DNA of 64,000 nucleotides, from assembly GCA_041441465.1 (NCBI GenBank), contig JASDSY010000012.1:62001-126000 (forward strand), given 5' to 3'. The translations under genes and the position numbers were made by a program. The notes beneath the pieces are model-generated. The model made no database searches. It was not told where the DNA came from and was given only the letters and a program-made list of their open reading frames with translations. Numbering within the stretch: position 1 is the first letter of the stretch; each line of letters starts with the position of its first letter. Below, one piece after another: positions 41,628 through 50,633 of this stretch. Source of the stretch: JASDSY01 sp041441465 (GTDB lineage: Bacteria; Muiribacteriota; UBA9980).

Positions 41628-42613
41628 CAGGCAGCACCGCCGTTTTTATGCCAGGAAGCGAAATCCGCAGCGTGATAGGTGATTATCATATCCGCACCGG
41701 CCCTTCTTATTGAAATCAATGTTTCAATTACGATTTTTTTCTCGTCGATCCAGCCGTTTTGCGCGGCCGCTTTTATCATTGAGTATTCACCTGAAACGCT
41801 GTATGCGCAGACCGGAACTTTGGCTTCTTTTTTGACCCTGCTTACCACGTCGAGATAAGCAAGCGCGGGTTTTACCATGACAATATCCGCGCCTTCCTCT
41901 ATGTCCTGTGCAGCCTCCCTGAGCGCTTCCTCAGAATTGCGGCAGTCCATCTGGTAAGTTTTGCGGTCTCCGAATTTTGGCGCCGAATCAGCAGCTTCAC
42001 GGAACGGGCCGTAAAATGCGGATGAATATTTTGCTGAATATGCAAGAATCAGCACGTTGGTAAAATTTTCGGAATCGAGGAATTCGCGCATTAACCCGAC
42101 TCTGCCGTCCATCATGTCCGAAGGCGCGACGATATCCGCACCGGCCCTCGCGAATGAGAGCGCCATATTGCCGAGCTGATGAACCGTCTGGTCATTATCG
42201 ACGTACTGGTTATTTAAAATGCCGCAATGGCCGTGCGAGGTGTACTCGCATAAGCATACGTCGGCTATAACAATCATTTCAGGAAGTTCTTTTTTTATGA
42301 GCCTGATGGCGTTCTGCACCACACCGTCATCTGAGATCGCACAGTCGCCGCGTTCGTCCTTTTGTTCGGGAATGCCGAATAATATTATGGTTTTTATGCC
42401 GTTTTGGTAAACCGATTTAAGCTCGCTTATGAGTGTGTCGGCGGAATACTGAAAAACGCCGGGCATCGATTGAACCGGTATTTTTTTATTATTTCCGTAG
42501 ATTACGAAATAAGGCATTATCAAGTTATCAACCGAAACTGAAGTTTCGGCGACAAGGTTTCTGATGACCGGATTGAGTCTCAGTCTTCTGAGACGCGTAG
42601 CTGGATAAAACAT
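41627..42613 (-). CDS. hemB: Porphobilinogen synthase
   Basis: HemB condenses two 5-aminolevulinates to porphobilinogen. The zinc-binding cysteines are in CLCEYTSHGHCG (near residue 118), and the active-site lysines are in YSAKYSSAFYGPFR and MVKPALAYLD. The ATG at 42613 has AGGTGA 5 nt upstream; a GTG at 42622 would overlap that site. It leads a hemB-hemL unit from a divergent intergenic region. Confidence 0.95.
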   Translation of the reverse strand: MFYPATRLRRLRLNPVIRNLVAETSVSVDNLIMPYFVIYGNNKKIPVQSMPGVFQYSADTLISELKSVYQNGIKTIILFGIPEQKDERGDCAISDDGVVQNAIRLIKKELPEMIVIADVCLCEYTSHGHCGILNNQYVDNDQTVHQLGNMALSFARAGADIVAPSDMMDGRVGLMREFLDSENFTNVLILAYSAKYSSAFYGPFREAADSAPKFGDRKTYQMDCRNSEEALREAAQDIEEGADIVMVKPALAYLDVVSRVKKEAKVPVCAYSVSGEYSMIKAAAQNGWIDEKKIVIETLISIRRAGADMIITYHAADFASWHKNGGAA

Positions 42614-42649
42614 AAATATCACCTGTTAAAATAAACTTTAATAAAATGA

Positions 42650-42678
42650 ATTTTAACATAAAAGATTTTTTTATTCAA
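42650..42678 (-). promoter_or_regulatory. Sigma-70 promoter for hemB-hemL
   Basis: On the minus strand: TTGAAT (42678-42673), 17 bp, TAAAAT (42655-42650); start near 42643, about 30 nt before the hemB ATG. Confidence 0.7.
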
Positions 42679-42715
42679 TAAATAAGATACGGGTTAAATA
42701 TGCAAATAAAAATCA

Positions 42716-42745
42716 TTGACTCTGAACTTATTTTTATAGTATATT
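42716..42745 (+). promoter_or_regulatory. Sigma-70 promoter for the exported protein at 42802
   Basis: TTGACT (42716-42721), 18 bp, TATATT (42740-42745); start near 42752, about 50 nt before the ATG. Divergent from the hemB promoter. Confidence 0.7.
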
Positions 42746-42801
42746 CTTTATATGATGTTACATAGTTGCTTGATTTAAAAAATAAAAAATCAGGAGTTTT
42801 T

Positions 42802-43629
42802 ATGATAAAAAATGCTGGGAAATGTGTTTCATGTTTAACGATAACTTTGCTGTTGTGCTTTAATGCGTTAGTCGGCGGCTATAATGCCGATGCTTCGGAA
42901 AAAGTCAAAAGTGAACAACAGGCTGTGTCGTCTAAAGATATAAAAGTGGTTTCATCTGATAATTCGGATAAGACAGTAGAAGTCGGCGCAAATAAGGAAT
43001 CGCGTCAGGAACCGGCAGATTCGGTCGTTCCCGAGGAAGTAAAAAAAGTGCTGATGATAGACCTTGACGGCGATGGCGCCGAGGAAAAAATCGATTTGAA
43101 ACCTTATTTTTCAGATGATTCTGGCGGATATTACAAGCTTTGCGTTTCCAGAAAAAAAGGATCCGATTATGTAAATATATGGGAAAGTCCGAGCGTTAAG
43201 GGGTTCGGCGAGGATTTTTCTTTTTATTTCGGCGACGCCGGTCTTGAACAGCTTGAGATGATCGGCGATATCGACGCTGACTCGAATATCGAACTCGTGT
43301 CTCCGCAGGCGCAGTCAGACGTGAGGCCGGTTACGTTCAGAATTTATAGATGGAATAAACGGTTCTTCGATATCGACCGTAAAGGTTTATTTATAGCGGC
43401 TGATTCTAAAAACGATTTTTTTGAGTTCAAAAAAGAATACTCTATGGAAGAAAAGAAAGTATCGACATGGATTATGCACTTTAATAAAATTCAAAAAGCC
43501 GGAATTGTGGAAGCTGAAATATGGTCATACGTCGATGGCACTGTAAAAATAGGCGAAGCTGTTTTAGCCGCTGAAAAGACAGGATATAAGGTTACGAACT
43601 GGCTGAAACCTTTAAAAAAGGTTGAATAA
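42802..43629 (+). CDS. Exported protein with a calcium-binding-like repeat
   Basis: The ATG at 42802 (MIKNAGKCV) has AGGAG 5 nt upstream; a TTG at 42766 is less likely. A signal peptide (about 1-31) is followed by a Ser/Lys/Val-rich linker. A globular part begins with LMIDLDGDGAEEKIDL and includes IGDIDADSNIELVSP, both like the DxDxDG calcium loops of FG-GAP/VCBS-type proteins. The rest suggests a beta-rich domain. No enzymatic motif was seen. Confidence 0.6.
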   Translation: MIKNAGKCVSCLTITLLLCFNALVGGYNADASEKVKSEQQAVSSKDIKVVSSDNSDKTVEVGANKESRQEPADSVVPEEVKKVLMIDLDGDGAEEKIDLKPYFSDDSGGYYKLCVSRKKGSDYVNIWESPSVKGFGEDFSFYFGDAGLEQLEMIGDIDADSNIELVSPQAQSDVRPVTFRIYRWNKRFFDIDRKGLFIAADSKNDFFEFKKEYSMEEKKVSTWIMHFNKIQKAGIVEAEIWSYVDGTVKIGEAVLAAEKTGYKVTNWLKPLKKVE

Positions 43630-43851
43630 TCAGCATTCGGCAAAATTCGAAGTTGTCCGGCAAATTGTGTGATATTGAATTTTGGAGAAATACATATTTC
43701 GAAGCTATTTTTAAAATTACTAGGATAAAATAAAAATTGATTTTTCTTCGATCAGTCCCGGAATTTGATTAAATCTTTGAAATTATTTTGAATTATTGCA
43801 TTTTGTAAAATAAAAAATTAATTATTAAGAAAAATACGGAGGAAAAATATA

Positions 43852-46089
43852 ATGAAAAAACAATTTATTATACCGGCCGCAGCCGCGATCGTATTAGCTT
43901 CGCAATTTATGACCGGCGCGCTTGCCGCTGACGAACCTAAAAAAACAGATGATGTGATTGTTATAGGCAGTGATTCGCCTAAGAAAGATGAAACTCCAAA
44001 AACAGAGGAGAAACCTAAGACTGAAGTCAAAACTGAAGATAAAAAAACGGAATCGCCGAAAGAATCGGGCGGCGATATAAAGACGATAGGCAGCGATTCA
44101 AATGTTAATGCCGAAACCGCAAAACCGGCGGAAGATAAAAAGGAAGCTGAAAAAGATAAAAAACCGGCCGATGAAACCCAAGACACTACTGCCCCTGACA
44201 GCGCAAAAACGCAGCAGTCTGTTGAAAATACGCCTGCCGCAGAGCCGGCTAAGGCTGCCGCCTCTGAAACGGTTTCACTTGACGCGCCTTCCGGGCTTTC
44301 GGCAAAATATAACGATAAGGGCATAGAAATATCCTGGACAAGCGTAAAAGGCGCTTCGCTTTATAAACTTTACAGGAGCGAATCTTCTGAGATAACCGAA
44401 AAGGATTTTATGTATTTTGTTCCTGAAATACAATATCTCGACAGCGATGTGACCGACGGCAAGACATATTACTACAAGGTCGCCTCGGCTGTAAAAGATA
44501 AAGCTAATCCAAAGAAGATTTATGAATCTAAGTTGTCCGATGTCATAAAGGTTGAAACGGCTGATAAAACCGCGCCGGAAACTCCTCAAAAAATCGGCGT
44601 TAAAGTGTCTGGAAAGAATATAGTGATAAGCTGGGAGAAAAACGGCGCTTCAGATTTTTCATACTATGTTATTTATAAAGGCAAGAACTCGTCGGAATTA
44701 TCCGAATTGAAACGTTTTGAAGATATTAATAAAACCGAATATACCGATGAGGATTGCGCGGGCGGTCAAGCTTATTACTACGCGGTTTCCGCGGTCGATA
44801 AGAAGGGCAATGAATCGAAGAAATCTGACGTTAAAAATGGCCAGACTGAAGATTTAACGCCTCCGGCTGCCGCGGGCGGGCTGAAATGCGAGAGCGCTGA
44901 AAATGGCGTGGCTAAAATATCATGGCAGGCATCGACGTCGAAAAATGCCGATAAATACGTCATATTGCGCGGTAACGAAAACAGCGTATCGTCGCTTAAA
45001 GAGTTAAAAACTTCAAAAGAAACTAATTTTGAGGATAAAGAACTTGCTAACGGCAAGACTTATTATTACGCAGTTGTTACTATAGGTGTAAACGGAATTA
45101 AAAGCGAAGCTTCTGAGATTTTGACAGTGAAAGTAAAAGATACACAGGCACCTTCAGCGCCGGCAAATATAGCGGCTGCAGTTTCAGGGCGCAAAGTGTC
45201 GCTTTCATGGCCGGCGGTTAAGTCTGACGATATTGCAGGTTATGTAATTTACCGCGGTGAAAGCGAAAACGGGAATTTTGAGCCGCTGAATAACGGAGCG
45301 AAGGTGGCGGAACCTAATTACGCCGACTCTAAAACTTCGGGCGGCAAGACTTATTATTATAAAATCAGCGCGATCGATGAGGCCGGTAACGAATCTGAAA
45401 AATCGGCAGCTATAAAAATAAAAACGAAAGTAATGACGGCTGTTTCATTTAACAGATATTCCTCCAGCGGATTTTACGGTTTTTCGTTCAATCCCGATAA
45501 AAAATCCGTATATTATTCAGAAACTTCCGACGGCAAATCATGGAAATGGTGGAATTCTCTGCAGGAGAGCCTTCCGCTGCCAGAGGAATTCAACGAAAAT
45601 TGCCGCATAAGTTTTGCGAAGGACGGCGCTAAAGTCTACGCTTTTATTTATGACACCGAGAAAACGTCTATCCAGTATTCGGTATCTGCGGACGGCGGCA
45701 AATCATGGAAATGGTGGACGATATATTCGTCGAGCCTTCCGCTGCCGGACACATATGAAGACGGCGCCATTATTAATTTCAGCGTTAAAGGCACTCAGAC
45801 GACATGCCTGTGCCTTAATATGAATAAGAAGACTCTTACCGTGGCTTCTACAAACGACGGCAAATCATGGAAATGGTGGGCGAATGTAGGCGAAAATCTG
45901 GGCGAATTGCCTAATTCAGGACCGGAATGCCAGTATTCCGTGTCGAGAACCGGCGACGAATACAACGTGTTTTCGTATAACCTTCATGATTTAACAATTT
46001 ATACCGGCGTTATAACAAGCCAGGGCAGGAATTATTCATCGTGGAATGAGCTTTCAAATAAATTCCCGAAACCGTCGAACGCGGAATAA
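43852..46089 (+). CDS. Exported multi-FN3 protein with C-terminal Asp-box repeats
   Basis: A signal peptide (about 1-25) is followed by a Lys/Glu/Pro-rich linker with two VIGSDSP/TIGSDSN echoes. Four fibronectin type III domains follow (about 143-525), each with a (D/G)G(K/Q)(T/A)YYY(K/A) strand. Three repeats of 54-55 residues end the protein. Each has (S/D)DGKSWKWW or DGGKSWKWW, the Asp-box pattern SxDxGxTW of BNR blades; a 21-bp stretch coding this motif is identical at 45532, 45697 and 45859. Likely a surface or secreted carbohydrate- or protein-binding factor. Confidence 0.8.
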   Translation: MKKQFIIPAAAAIVLASQFMTGALAADEPKKTDDVIVIGSDSPKKDETPKTEEKPKTEVKTEDKKTESPKESGGDIKTIGSDSNVNAETAKPAEDKKEAEKDKKPADETQDTTAPDSAKTQQSVENTPAAEPAKAAASETVSLDAPSGLSAKYNDKGIEISWTSVKGASLYKLYRSESSEITEKDFMYFVPEIQYLDSDVTDGKTYYYKVASAVKDKANPKKIYESKLSDVIKVETADKTAPETPQKIGVKVSGKNIVISWEKNGASDFSYYVIYKGKNSSELSELKRFEDINKTEYTDEDCAGGQAYYYAVSAVDKKGNESKKSDVKNGQTEDLTPPAAAGGLKCESAENGVAKISWQASTSKNADKYVILRGNENSVSSLKELKTSKETNFEDKELANGKTYYYAVVTIGVNGIKSEASEILTVKVKDTQAPSAPANIAAAVSGRKVSLSWPAVKSDDIAGYVIYRGESENGNFEPLNNGAKVAEPNYADSKTSGGKTYYYKISAIDEAGNESEKSAAIKIKTKVMTAVSFNRYSSSGFYGFSFNPDKKSVYYSETSDGKSWKWWNSLQESLPLPEEFNENCRISFAKDGAKVYAFIYDTEKTSIQYSVSADGGKSWKWWTIYSSSLPLPDTYEDGAIINFSVKGTQTTCLCLNMNKKTLTVASTNDGKSWKWWANVGENLGELPNSGPECQYSVSRTGDEYNVFSYNLHDLTIYTGVITSQGRNYSSWNELSNKFPKPSNAE

Positions 46090-46317
46090 TTTTAAATTGC
46101 AATTTATATTTCAGGGTCGTATTATGCTGCTTTATAATAGAAAATCAACTTTGGCAAGGATTAAATAAGATCGTTTTAAGTGCGATTGGCTGAAAAATTA
46201 AGATTAAATTTTGTGATTGGTTCATTTTGCTTTTTAGGTTTTATGCATGAAAGTCATTAAATTTATAAATTTTTCAATATATTTATTTCCGCGGAAGTTG
46301 AATAGAAAAGAGAAAAA

Positions 46318-47346
46318 ATGCTTATAATAACAAAGGAAAATGCCGGACGTGATTCATTGGATGCGCTTTTGAGCTATATTGCCCAGAATGGCTTCAATTA
46401 TTGTCAGGCCGAAGATGCAGGGAAAAAAATAATAAGCGTTGAACTTGAAGACGCTTATTTACACACCAATTATATTGAAAGTTTCGACTGTATTGAAAAG
46501 GTGGTCGTAAATGAGCCGCCTTATAAAAATGCCGTGCGTGAGCCCGGAATGAAGGATACCGCGGTCAAAATCGGCGAAAGCATCGTAGGCGGCGGGAATA
46601 TAGCGTTAATTGCCGGGCCGTGTTCGATTGAAAGCGCGGAGCAGGCTGGACGTATAGCCGAAAAAATAGCGGCCAGAGGAATAAAGCTTTTTCGAGGCGG
46701 AATATATAAACCGAGGACATCGCCATATAGTTTTCAGGGGCTTGCCGCGGAAGGCATTGAAATATTAAAATACATAAGAACAAAATATAAATTAGGCATT
46801 GTAACGGAATTGCTCGATGTCCGTCATATTGAAAAAATTTATGACACGGCTGACGTTATACAGATAGGTTCGCGGAATGCAATGAATTATGAGCTGTTAA
46901 AAGAGGCCGGCAAATTGGATAAGCCGGTGTTGTTAAAAAGGGGAATGAGTTCTTCTATTAAAGAATTTTTGTTAAGTGCCGAATATATATTATGCCGTGG
47001 TAATAAAAATGTCATTTTATGCGAACGCGGCATTCGGACCTTTGAAAATTCTTATCGTAACACTCTCGACATTACGGCTATTCCAATAATCAAGGACCTG
47101 TCACATTTACCAATAATTGTCGATCCTTCTCATTCCTGCGGGAAATGGAATTATATCGGTTCGCTTTCGCTGGCTGCTGTTGCGGCTGGTTCGGACGGCG
47201 TAATGATCGAAGTGCATGACCGCCCGGAAGAAGCGCTTTCAGACGCTGAACAGGCGCTCAAACCGGAGAGGCTGGATGATATAATTTTAAAAATATCCGA
47301 AATGGCTAAGCTGCTTAATAAGAAATTTGACTGCGGCATAAAATAA
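46318..47346 (+). CDS. aroF: 3-deoxy-7-phosphoheptulonate synthase (type I beta)
   Basis: The first shikimate-pathway enzyme joins phosphoenolpyruvate and erythrose 4-phosphate. A ferredoxin-like regulatory domain (about 1-75) precedes the TIM barrel, which shows IAGPCSIES, LFRGGIYKPRTSPYSFQG, VTELLD, QIGSRNAMNYELLKE, LLKRGMSSS and IVDPSHSCGKW. This is the bacterial AroF form related to KDO8P synthase. It has no co-directional aro neighbours; the nearby genes are unrelated. Confidence 0.93.
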   Translation: MLIITKENAGRDSLDALLSYIAQNGFNYCQAEDAGKKIISVELEDAYLHTNYIESFDCIEKVVVNEPPYKNAVREPGMKDTAVKIGESIVGGGNIALIAGPCSIESAEQAGRIAEKIAARGIKLFRGGIYKPRTSPYSFQGLAAEGIEILKYIRTKYKLGIVTELLDVRHIEKIYDTADVIQIGSRNAMNYELLKEAGKLDKPVLLKRGMSSSIKEFLLSAEYILCRGNKNVILCERGIRTFENSYRNTLDITAIPIIKDLSHLPIIVDPSHSCGKWNYIGSLSLAAVAAGSDGVMIEVHDRPEEALSDAEQALKPERLDDIILKISEMAKLLNKKFDCGIK

Positions 47347-47429
47347 AAATTAAAAATAGCAACGCGCTTTATTGCGTATTATTTAATAATAAGCTTAAAA
47401 TAAAAATACAAACAGGGCAAGGCATTATT

Positions 47430-48131
47430 ATGGGAGAATTTTATCCCTTATTTATGGAAGAAATATTCATAGTTAATATTTATGGAACAGAGGCTGAATC
47501 GAATCTGTTTTATAAGCTGATGCAGGATACCCAGAAATCCGAGAATGTTGTCGAGCTGGCTGCGTTGATCGAAGACATCAAACGTCGCGAACTTACTAAA
47601 ATGGACTGGTATTGCTGCTACCGCTGCGATAAATTTCATACCTGCAGGATAAACTGGTATCGCGGCGAACGCGCCGTTGAAAGAAAATGCTGCAGCTACT
47701 GCCAGAGCTATGAAAAATGCCTTGAAGAAATGCGCATCGAGGAAAATCTTGAAAAAAACATATGCCCCGAGATAAAATTAAAAGAAATTAAGCCGCCCAA
47801 ACCGCTTTCAAATAAAAAGCTTTTCGAAGAAATATTCATAATAAATCTTTACGGCGATGATTCGGAAATCAATTTTTTGAACCATCTGCTTAATAAAACA
47901 GAAGCTGATATCGAAAAAATTATAGATTTGACCGTTCTTGTAGAAGATATAAAAAAGCGAGAATTGACACACATGAACTGGTATTGCTGCCACCGGTGCA
48001 ATAATTTCACCACATGCCAGATTAACTGGCGCCGCGGCGAAAACGATAAAAATCGCCACTGCTGCAGCTATTGCCAGAATTATGAAAAGTGCCTCTTAAG
48101 ATTTAAGCTTCTAGAAAACCCCGAAAAATAA
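47430..48131 (+). CDS. Tandemly duplicated eight-cysteine protein of unknown function
   Basis: The 233-residue protein is an internal duplication offset by exactly 124 residues. Each copy starts EEIFI(V/I)N(I/L)YG, continues through a helical (V/L)(I/V)EDIK(R/K)RELT and ends in a cluster WYCCxRCxxFxTCxINWxRGE...CCSYCxxYEKC. Cysteines are C62, 63, 66, 72, 87, 88, 91, 97 and C186, 187, 190, 196, 211, 212, 215, 221. Sixteen ordered Cys in a cytoplasmic-looking protein suggest zinc or Fe-S binding. I do not recognise a family. Confidence 0.7.
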   Translation: MGEFYPLFMEEIFIVNIYGTEAESNLFYKLMQDTQKSENVVELAALIEDIKRRELTKMDWYCCYRCDKFHTCRINWYRGERAVERKCCSYCQSYEKCLEEMRIEENLEKNICPEIKLKEIKPPKPLSNKKLFEEIFIINLYGDDSEINFLNHLLNKTEADIEKIIDLTVLVEDIKKRELTHMNWYCCHRCNNFTTCQINWRRGENDKNRHCCSYCQNYEKCLLRFKLLENPEK

Positions 48132-48306
48132 CAAAGTTGTCCGCCGCCCTTAAATTACCGCCGATAAAGCCATATTTATATATTTATTAAGAAGATTTTC
48201 GTAATAAGATATCTCTTGATATTTTTTTATAATGGTGCCGGTAATTTATTTAATTTTTTCAGCCTTATTTTTGTTAAATTGATATGTTTGTCTTTATGGA
48301 GGGAAA

Positions 48307-48651
48307 ATGCTTATTTCCGAAAGCAGGGATATGGACGTTTTTATCTTTACGTTAAAAGGCCGCTTGGACGCTGTAACCGCTTCTAAATTGGAAGACAGGT
48401 TTTACTTTATGTTCGATAACGGCGAGAAGAAATTTTTGCTGGATTTAAGCGGAATTGATTATATAAGCAGCAACGGCATCAGGGCGTTTTTGATAATTGA
48501 AAGAAAAATCGCGGCTTCTGGCGGAAATATTGCGTTCTGTTCGGTGCAGCCGCGCGTGTTCGAAGTTTTTAAGATGACAAAGCTGGACGGATTTTTTAAA
48601 TTTTATGATAATCAGCGTACTGCCGTTTTCGCTCTTAACTGCCTGAAATAA
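48307..48651 (+). CDS. STAS-domain anti-sigma factor antagonist-like protein
   Basis: The 114-residue protein is a single STAS domain: FTLKGRLDAVTASKLEDRF, LLDLSGIDYISSNGIRAFL and IAFCSVQPRVFEVFKMTKLDGFF. The Ser in YISSNGIR matches the site phosphorylated by anti-sigma kinases in SpoIIAA/RsbV. No kinase or phosphatase partner is adjacent. GGAGGG lies 3 nt before the ATG. The 202-bp gap after it holds nothing I can identify. Confidence 0.85.
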   Translation: MLISESRDMDVFIFTLKGRLDAVTASKLEDRFYFMFDNGEKKFLLDLSGIDYISSNGIRAFLIIERKIAASGGNIAFCSVQPRVFEVFKMTKLDGFFKFYDNQRTAVFALNCLK

Positions 48652-48853
48652 CTCATTTATTTAAAATTGAAATATTGATTGATTTCAAAAGTAAATTAGT
48701 AAAAATGAATATATTAAAGGCTGTTTTTAAAGTCTTGGAATCTTTTAAAGTAAAGCTTTTTTGAATCTTATTAAGATTTGCTGTAAATTACAACTTTTAT
48801 TAAATTTAATATTTAAAATTGCGTTTTAGTTAAAATTTTGCACCCGGTGCGGT

Positions 48854-49426
48854 TTATTTTAATGACAGCCGTGAAAGCGCCGGCACGATCCGGCCGGCCA
48901 ATGTTGCGGCAAAAAAGGCCATGATCATATCTCCGGGTATTGTCACAAGAAAACCGTAATATAAAATCCACGTGACTGCTTTTGGCGAATTTAAATAAAA
49001 TGAATAAGTGCAGTATAAATAAGGCAGGCCGAAAGCGTAAATCACAAGCACGCCGCAAAGCATCGAGACGTATGTTTTGATGAAGCTTATACGGCTTAAA
49101 TCGGAATTAAAAGTCTCGAATAATTTTCCGATTACAAATGCCGCGAAAATAAAACCTATTATGTATCCGAATGTCGGCTGGGCGATATAACCGATTCCGC
49201 CGCCTTTTGTGAAAACAGGAAGACCCATAAGCCCCATCAGGACATATAATAATTCCGCGAGCGCCGCTTTTTTAGGGCCGAGTATGACACCGGCAAGCGC
49301 GCAGAAAAAGAATTGCAACGTTACCGGCACGCTGCCCAGAGGGATTTTAACGAAAGCACCGGCGGCCATCAGCGCGGCGAAAAGCGATATTTGAGCGATA
49401 TCACGGCTATTTTGAACGTTTTTCAT
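48854..49426 (-). CDS. bioY: Biotin transporter BioY
   Basis: This is the S component of an ECF-type vitamin transporter or a stand-alone biotin importer. The sequence shows six membrane segments and the BioY pattern AGAFVKIPLGSVPVTLQ...LAGVILGPKKAALAELLYVLMGLMGLPVF..GGGIGYIAQPTFGYIIGF. I set the start at the ATG at 49426; a TTG at 49438 is the only alternative. It overlaps the upstream gene by 20 nt. No energising ATPase genes are nearby. Confidence 0.9.
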   Translation of the reverse strand: MKNVQNSRDIAQISLFAALMAAGAFVKIPLGSVPVTLQFFFCALAGVILGPKKAALAELLYVLMGLMGLPVFTKGGGIGYIAQPTFGYIIGFIFAAFVIGKLFETFNSDLSRISFIKTYVSMLCGVLVIYAFGLPYLYCTYSFYLNSPKAVTWILYYGFLVTIPGDMIMAFFAATLAGRIVPALSRLSLK

Positions 49427-50195
49427 TTTTTTCGCCAATCGACGCCCAGCCTGTTTTTAAAAGCTGCGGGCAATTTTTGCGTCCGAATTCGACCGTTTCG
49501 TTGAATCTTTTCATTATATCGTTTTTGTCCATCAATTTTGGGTCATAGTAGATATCTGTTTTTAGCTCGCTTTTGACATGTTTTCTGAATTCTTCTTCGA
49601 GAGTGTCCTGGAGCATTCCTTTTATTTCAACTATTTTGACGTGAAAGTTCCTTTTGCGCAGTTCGTCTTTCAGCATCTGATTGACAAATCCGCTGCATAT
49701 TTCGATCCTGTGGGTGTGGCAGTTGGCGCCGAATTCTTCGACAAGGCTCAGGCCGAGCCGCGTATATTCGGCTAGATATTTTTTTTCGGCGAAATTTTCG
49801 CCCTGAAAGTATTTAACTGAAACCACTGCTGTTTTCAGGCTTACTTCGTCGGTCACTCCTACCATTACGCCGCAGAGCGGGTATCCCCAGCCGGCATCGT
49901 CGATTTTTAAAACTTTAAGATGCTCCGGCGCGCTGAAATCAAAATCATCTTTCAATAACCTTCCCAGAACGTACATATCGGTGCAGACGACGGAATGGCC
50001 TTTCTTTTTCTCGTTGAATTTATATATCTTTATGTTCCATTTGTCTGATATTTCGCCTTTGCCGACATAAGAACAGAATATATATTCATTGTTTTCGTTT
50101 TTTTCGCCAATGATGCCAAGTCTGGCGGCTTTTGAAAGTTTTTCAGCCATTTTTGAAACTTCAGACGAAGTATATATTTTTTTGCTTAAGTTCAT
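49407..50195 (-). CDS. Conserved-looking protein of unknown function upstream of bioY
   Basis: I do not recognise the family. The 262-residue soluble protein contains VLKIDDAGWGYPLCGVMVGVTD (near residue 95), which looks like a strand-Asp-turn of an RNase H-like or related alpha/beta fold. Further acidic residues lie in HRIEICSGFVNQML. The C-terminal third is charged and helical. It overlaps bioY by 20 nt, so the two are translated together. AGGTG lies upstream of the ATG. A nucleic-acid role is a guess. Confidence 0.55.
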   Translation of the reverse strand: MNLSKKIYTSSEVSKMAEKLSKAARLGIIGEKNENNEYIFCSYVGKGEISDKWNIKIYKFNEKKKGHSVVCTDMYVLGRLLKDDFDFSAPEHLKVLKIDDAGWGYPLCGVMVGVTDEVSLKTAVVSVKYFQGENFAEKKYLAEYTRLGLSLVEEFGANCHTHRIEICSGFVNQMLKDELRKRNFHVKIVEIKGMLQDTLEEEFRKHVKSELKTDIYYDPKLMDKNDIMKRFNETVEFGRKNCPQLLKTGWASIGEKNEKRSK

Positions 50196-50227
50196 GCTGC
50201 AAATACACCTTTAAAATAAAATTATGG

Positions 50228-50237
50228 TCCGTACGGA
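50228..50237. repeat. Perfect 10-bp palindrome TCCGTACGGA
   Basis: It lies 33 bp before the start of the bioY-upstream gene, next to a weak CATAAT -10 on the minus strand. It does not match the BirA or BioR operators I know. Confidence 0.3.
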
Positions 50238-50258
50238 ACGGATAATCATGGAAAAAGA

Positions 50259-50306
50259 AAATACACACTTCTGCCATTATAGATAAAGCGGCAAAAGTGT
50301 GTATTT
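50259..50306 (-). terminator. Intrinsic terminator of the NUDIX/tudor-like unit
   Basis: AAATACACACTT (50259-50270) pairs with 50295-50306, and after one mismatch TGCC pairs with GGCA, a 16-bp stem. On the minus strand it is followed by a T-rich tract. It sits 24 nt past the stop at 50330. Confidence 0.8.
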
Positions 50307-50329
50307 ATTGTTGAAATAAGTGTTTTTCT

Positions 50330-50563
50330 TTATTTTGCGGCTTTCCTTGAGTCGATAACGCCCATTATCAATCTTTTTCGGCCGACTTTTTCAAATTCGA
50401 CAACCATTTTCTTTTCATTGTCTTTTGTCACGCCGACGTCGATAACGGTCCCGATATCGTTGAATGAATTGTGGTGAATTCTGTCATTTACTTTGTAAGT
50501 GCCGTGAATTGTATATTCGACGGCATCTTTCGTGTTTGTTTTTTCTTTAGCGGTTGGTGTCAT
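50330..50563 (-). CDS. Small protein resembling the PcrA/UvrD C-terminal tudor domain
   Basis: After an N-terminal tail of about 20 polar residues the sequence YKVNDRIHHNSFNDIGTVIDVGVTKDNEKKMVVEFEKVGRKRLIMG fits the pattern of the tudor-like tail of PcrA/UvrD helicases, which contacts RNA polymerase. Here it stands alone (77 residues). The ATG at 50563 has a GGGGC upstream; a longer frame to 50641 would overlap the NUDIX gene and lacks a site. Function is inferred by resemblance only. Confidence 0.6.
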   Translation of the reverse strand: MTPTAKEKTNTKDAVEYTIHGTYKVNDRIHHNSFNDIGTVIDVGVTKDNEKKMVVEFEKVGRKRLIMGVIDSRKAAK

Positions 50564-50633
50564 ACTATTATTGCCCCTTTCGTATAAGAAAAATTGCCAT
50601 CTTCTTAATTGTGATGGCAAAATTATAAATAGT

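Noticed and set aside
43818..44324. Long minus-strand frame opposite the FN3 gene
   Set aside because: It is an antisense shadow of the Lys/Glu/Pro-rich linker, giving a Ser/Phe-rich sequence with no homology pattern.
50228..50237. TCCGTACGGA as a biotin-repressor operator
   Set aside because: It does not resemble BirA or BioR sites; listed as a plain palindrome.
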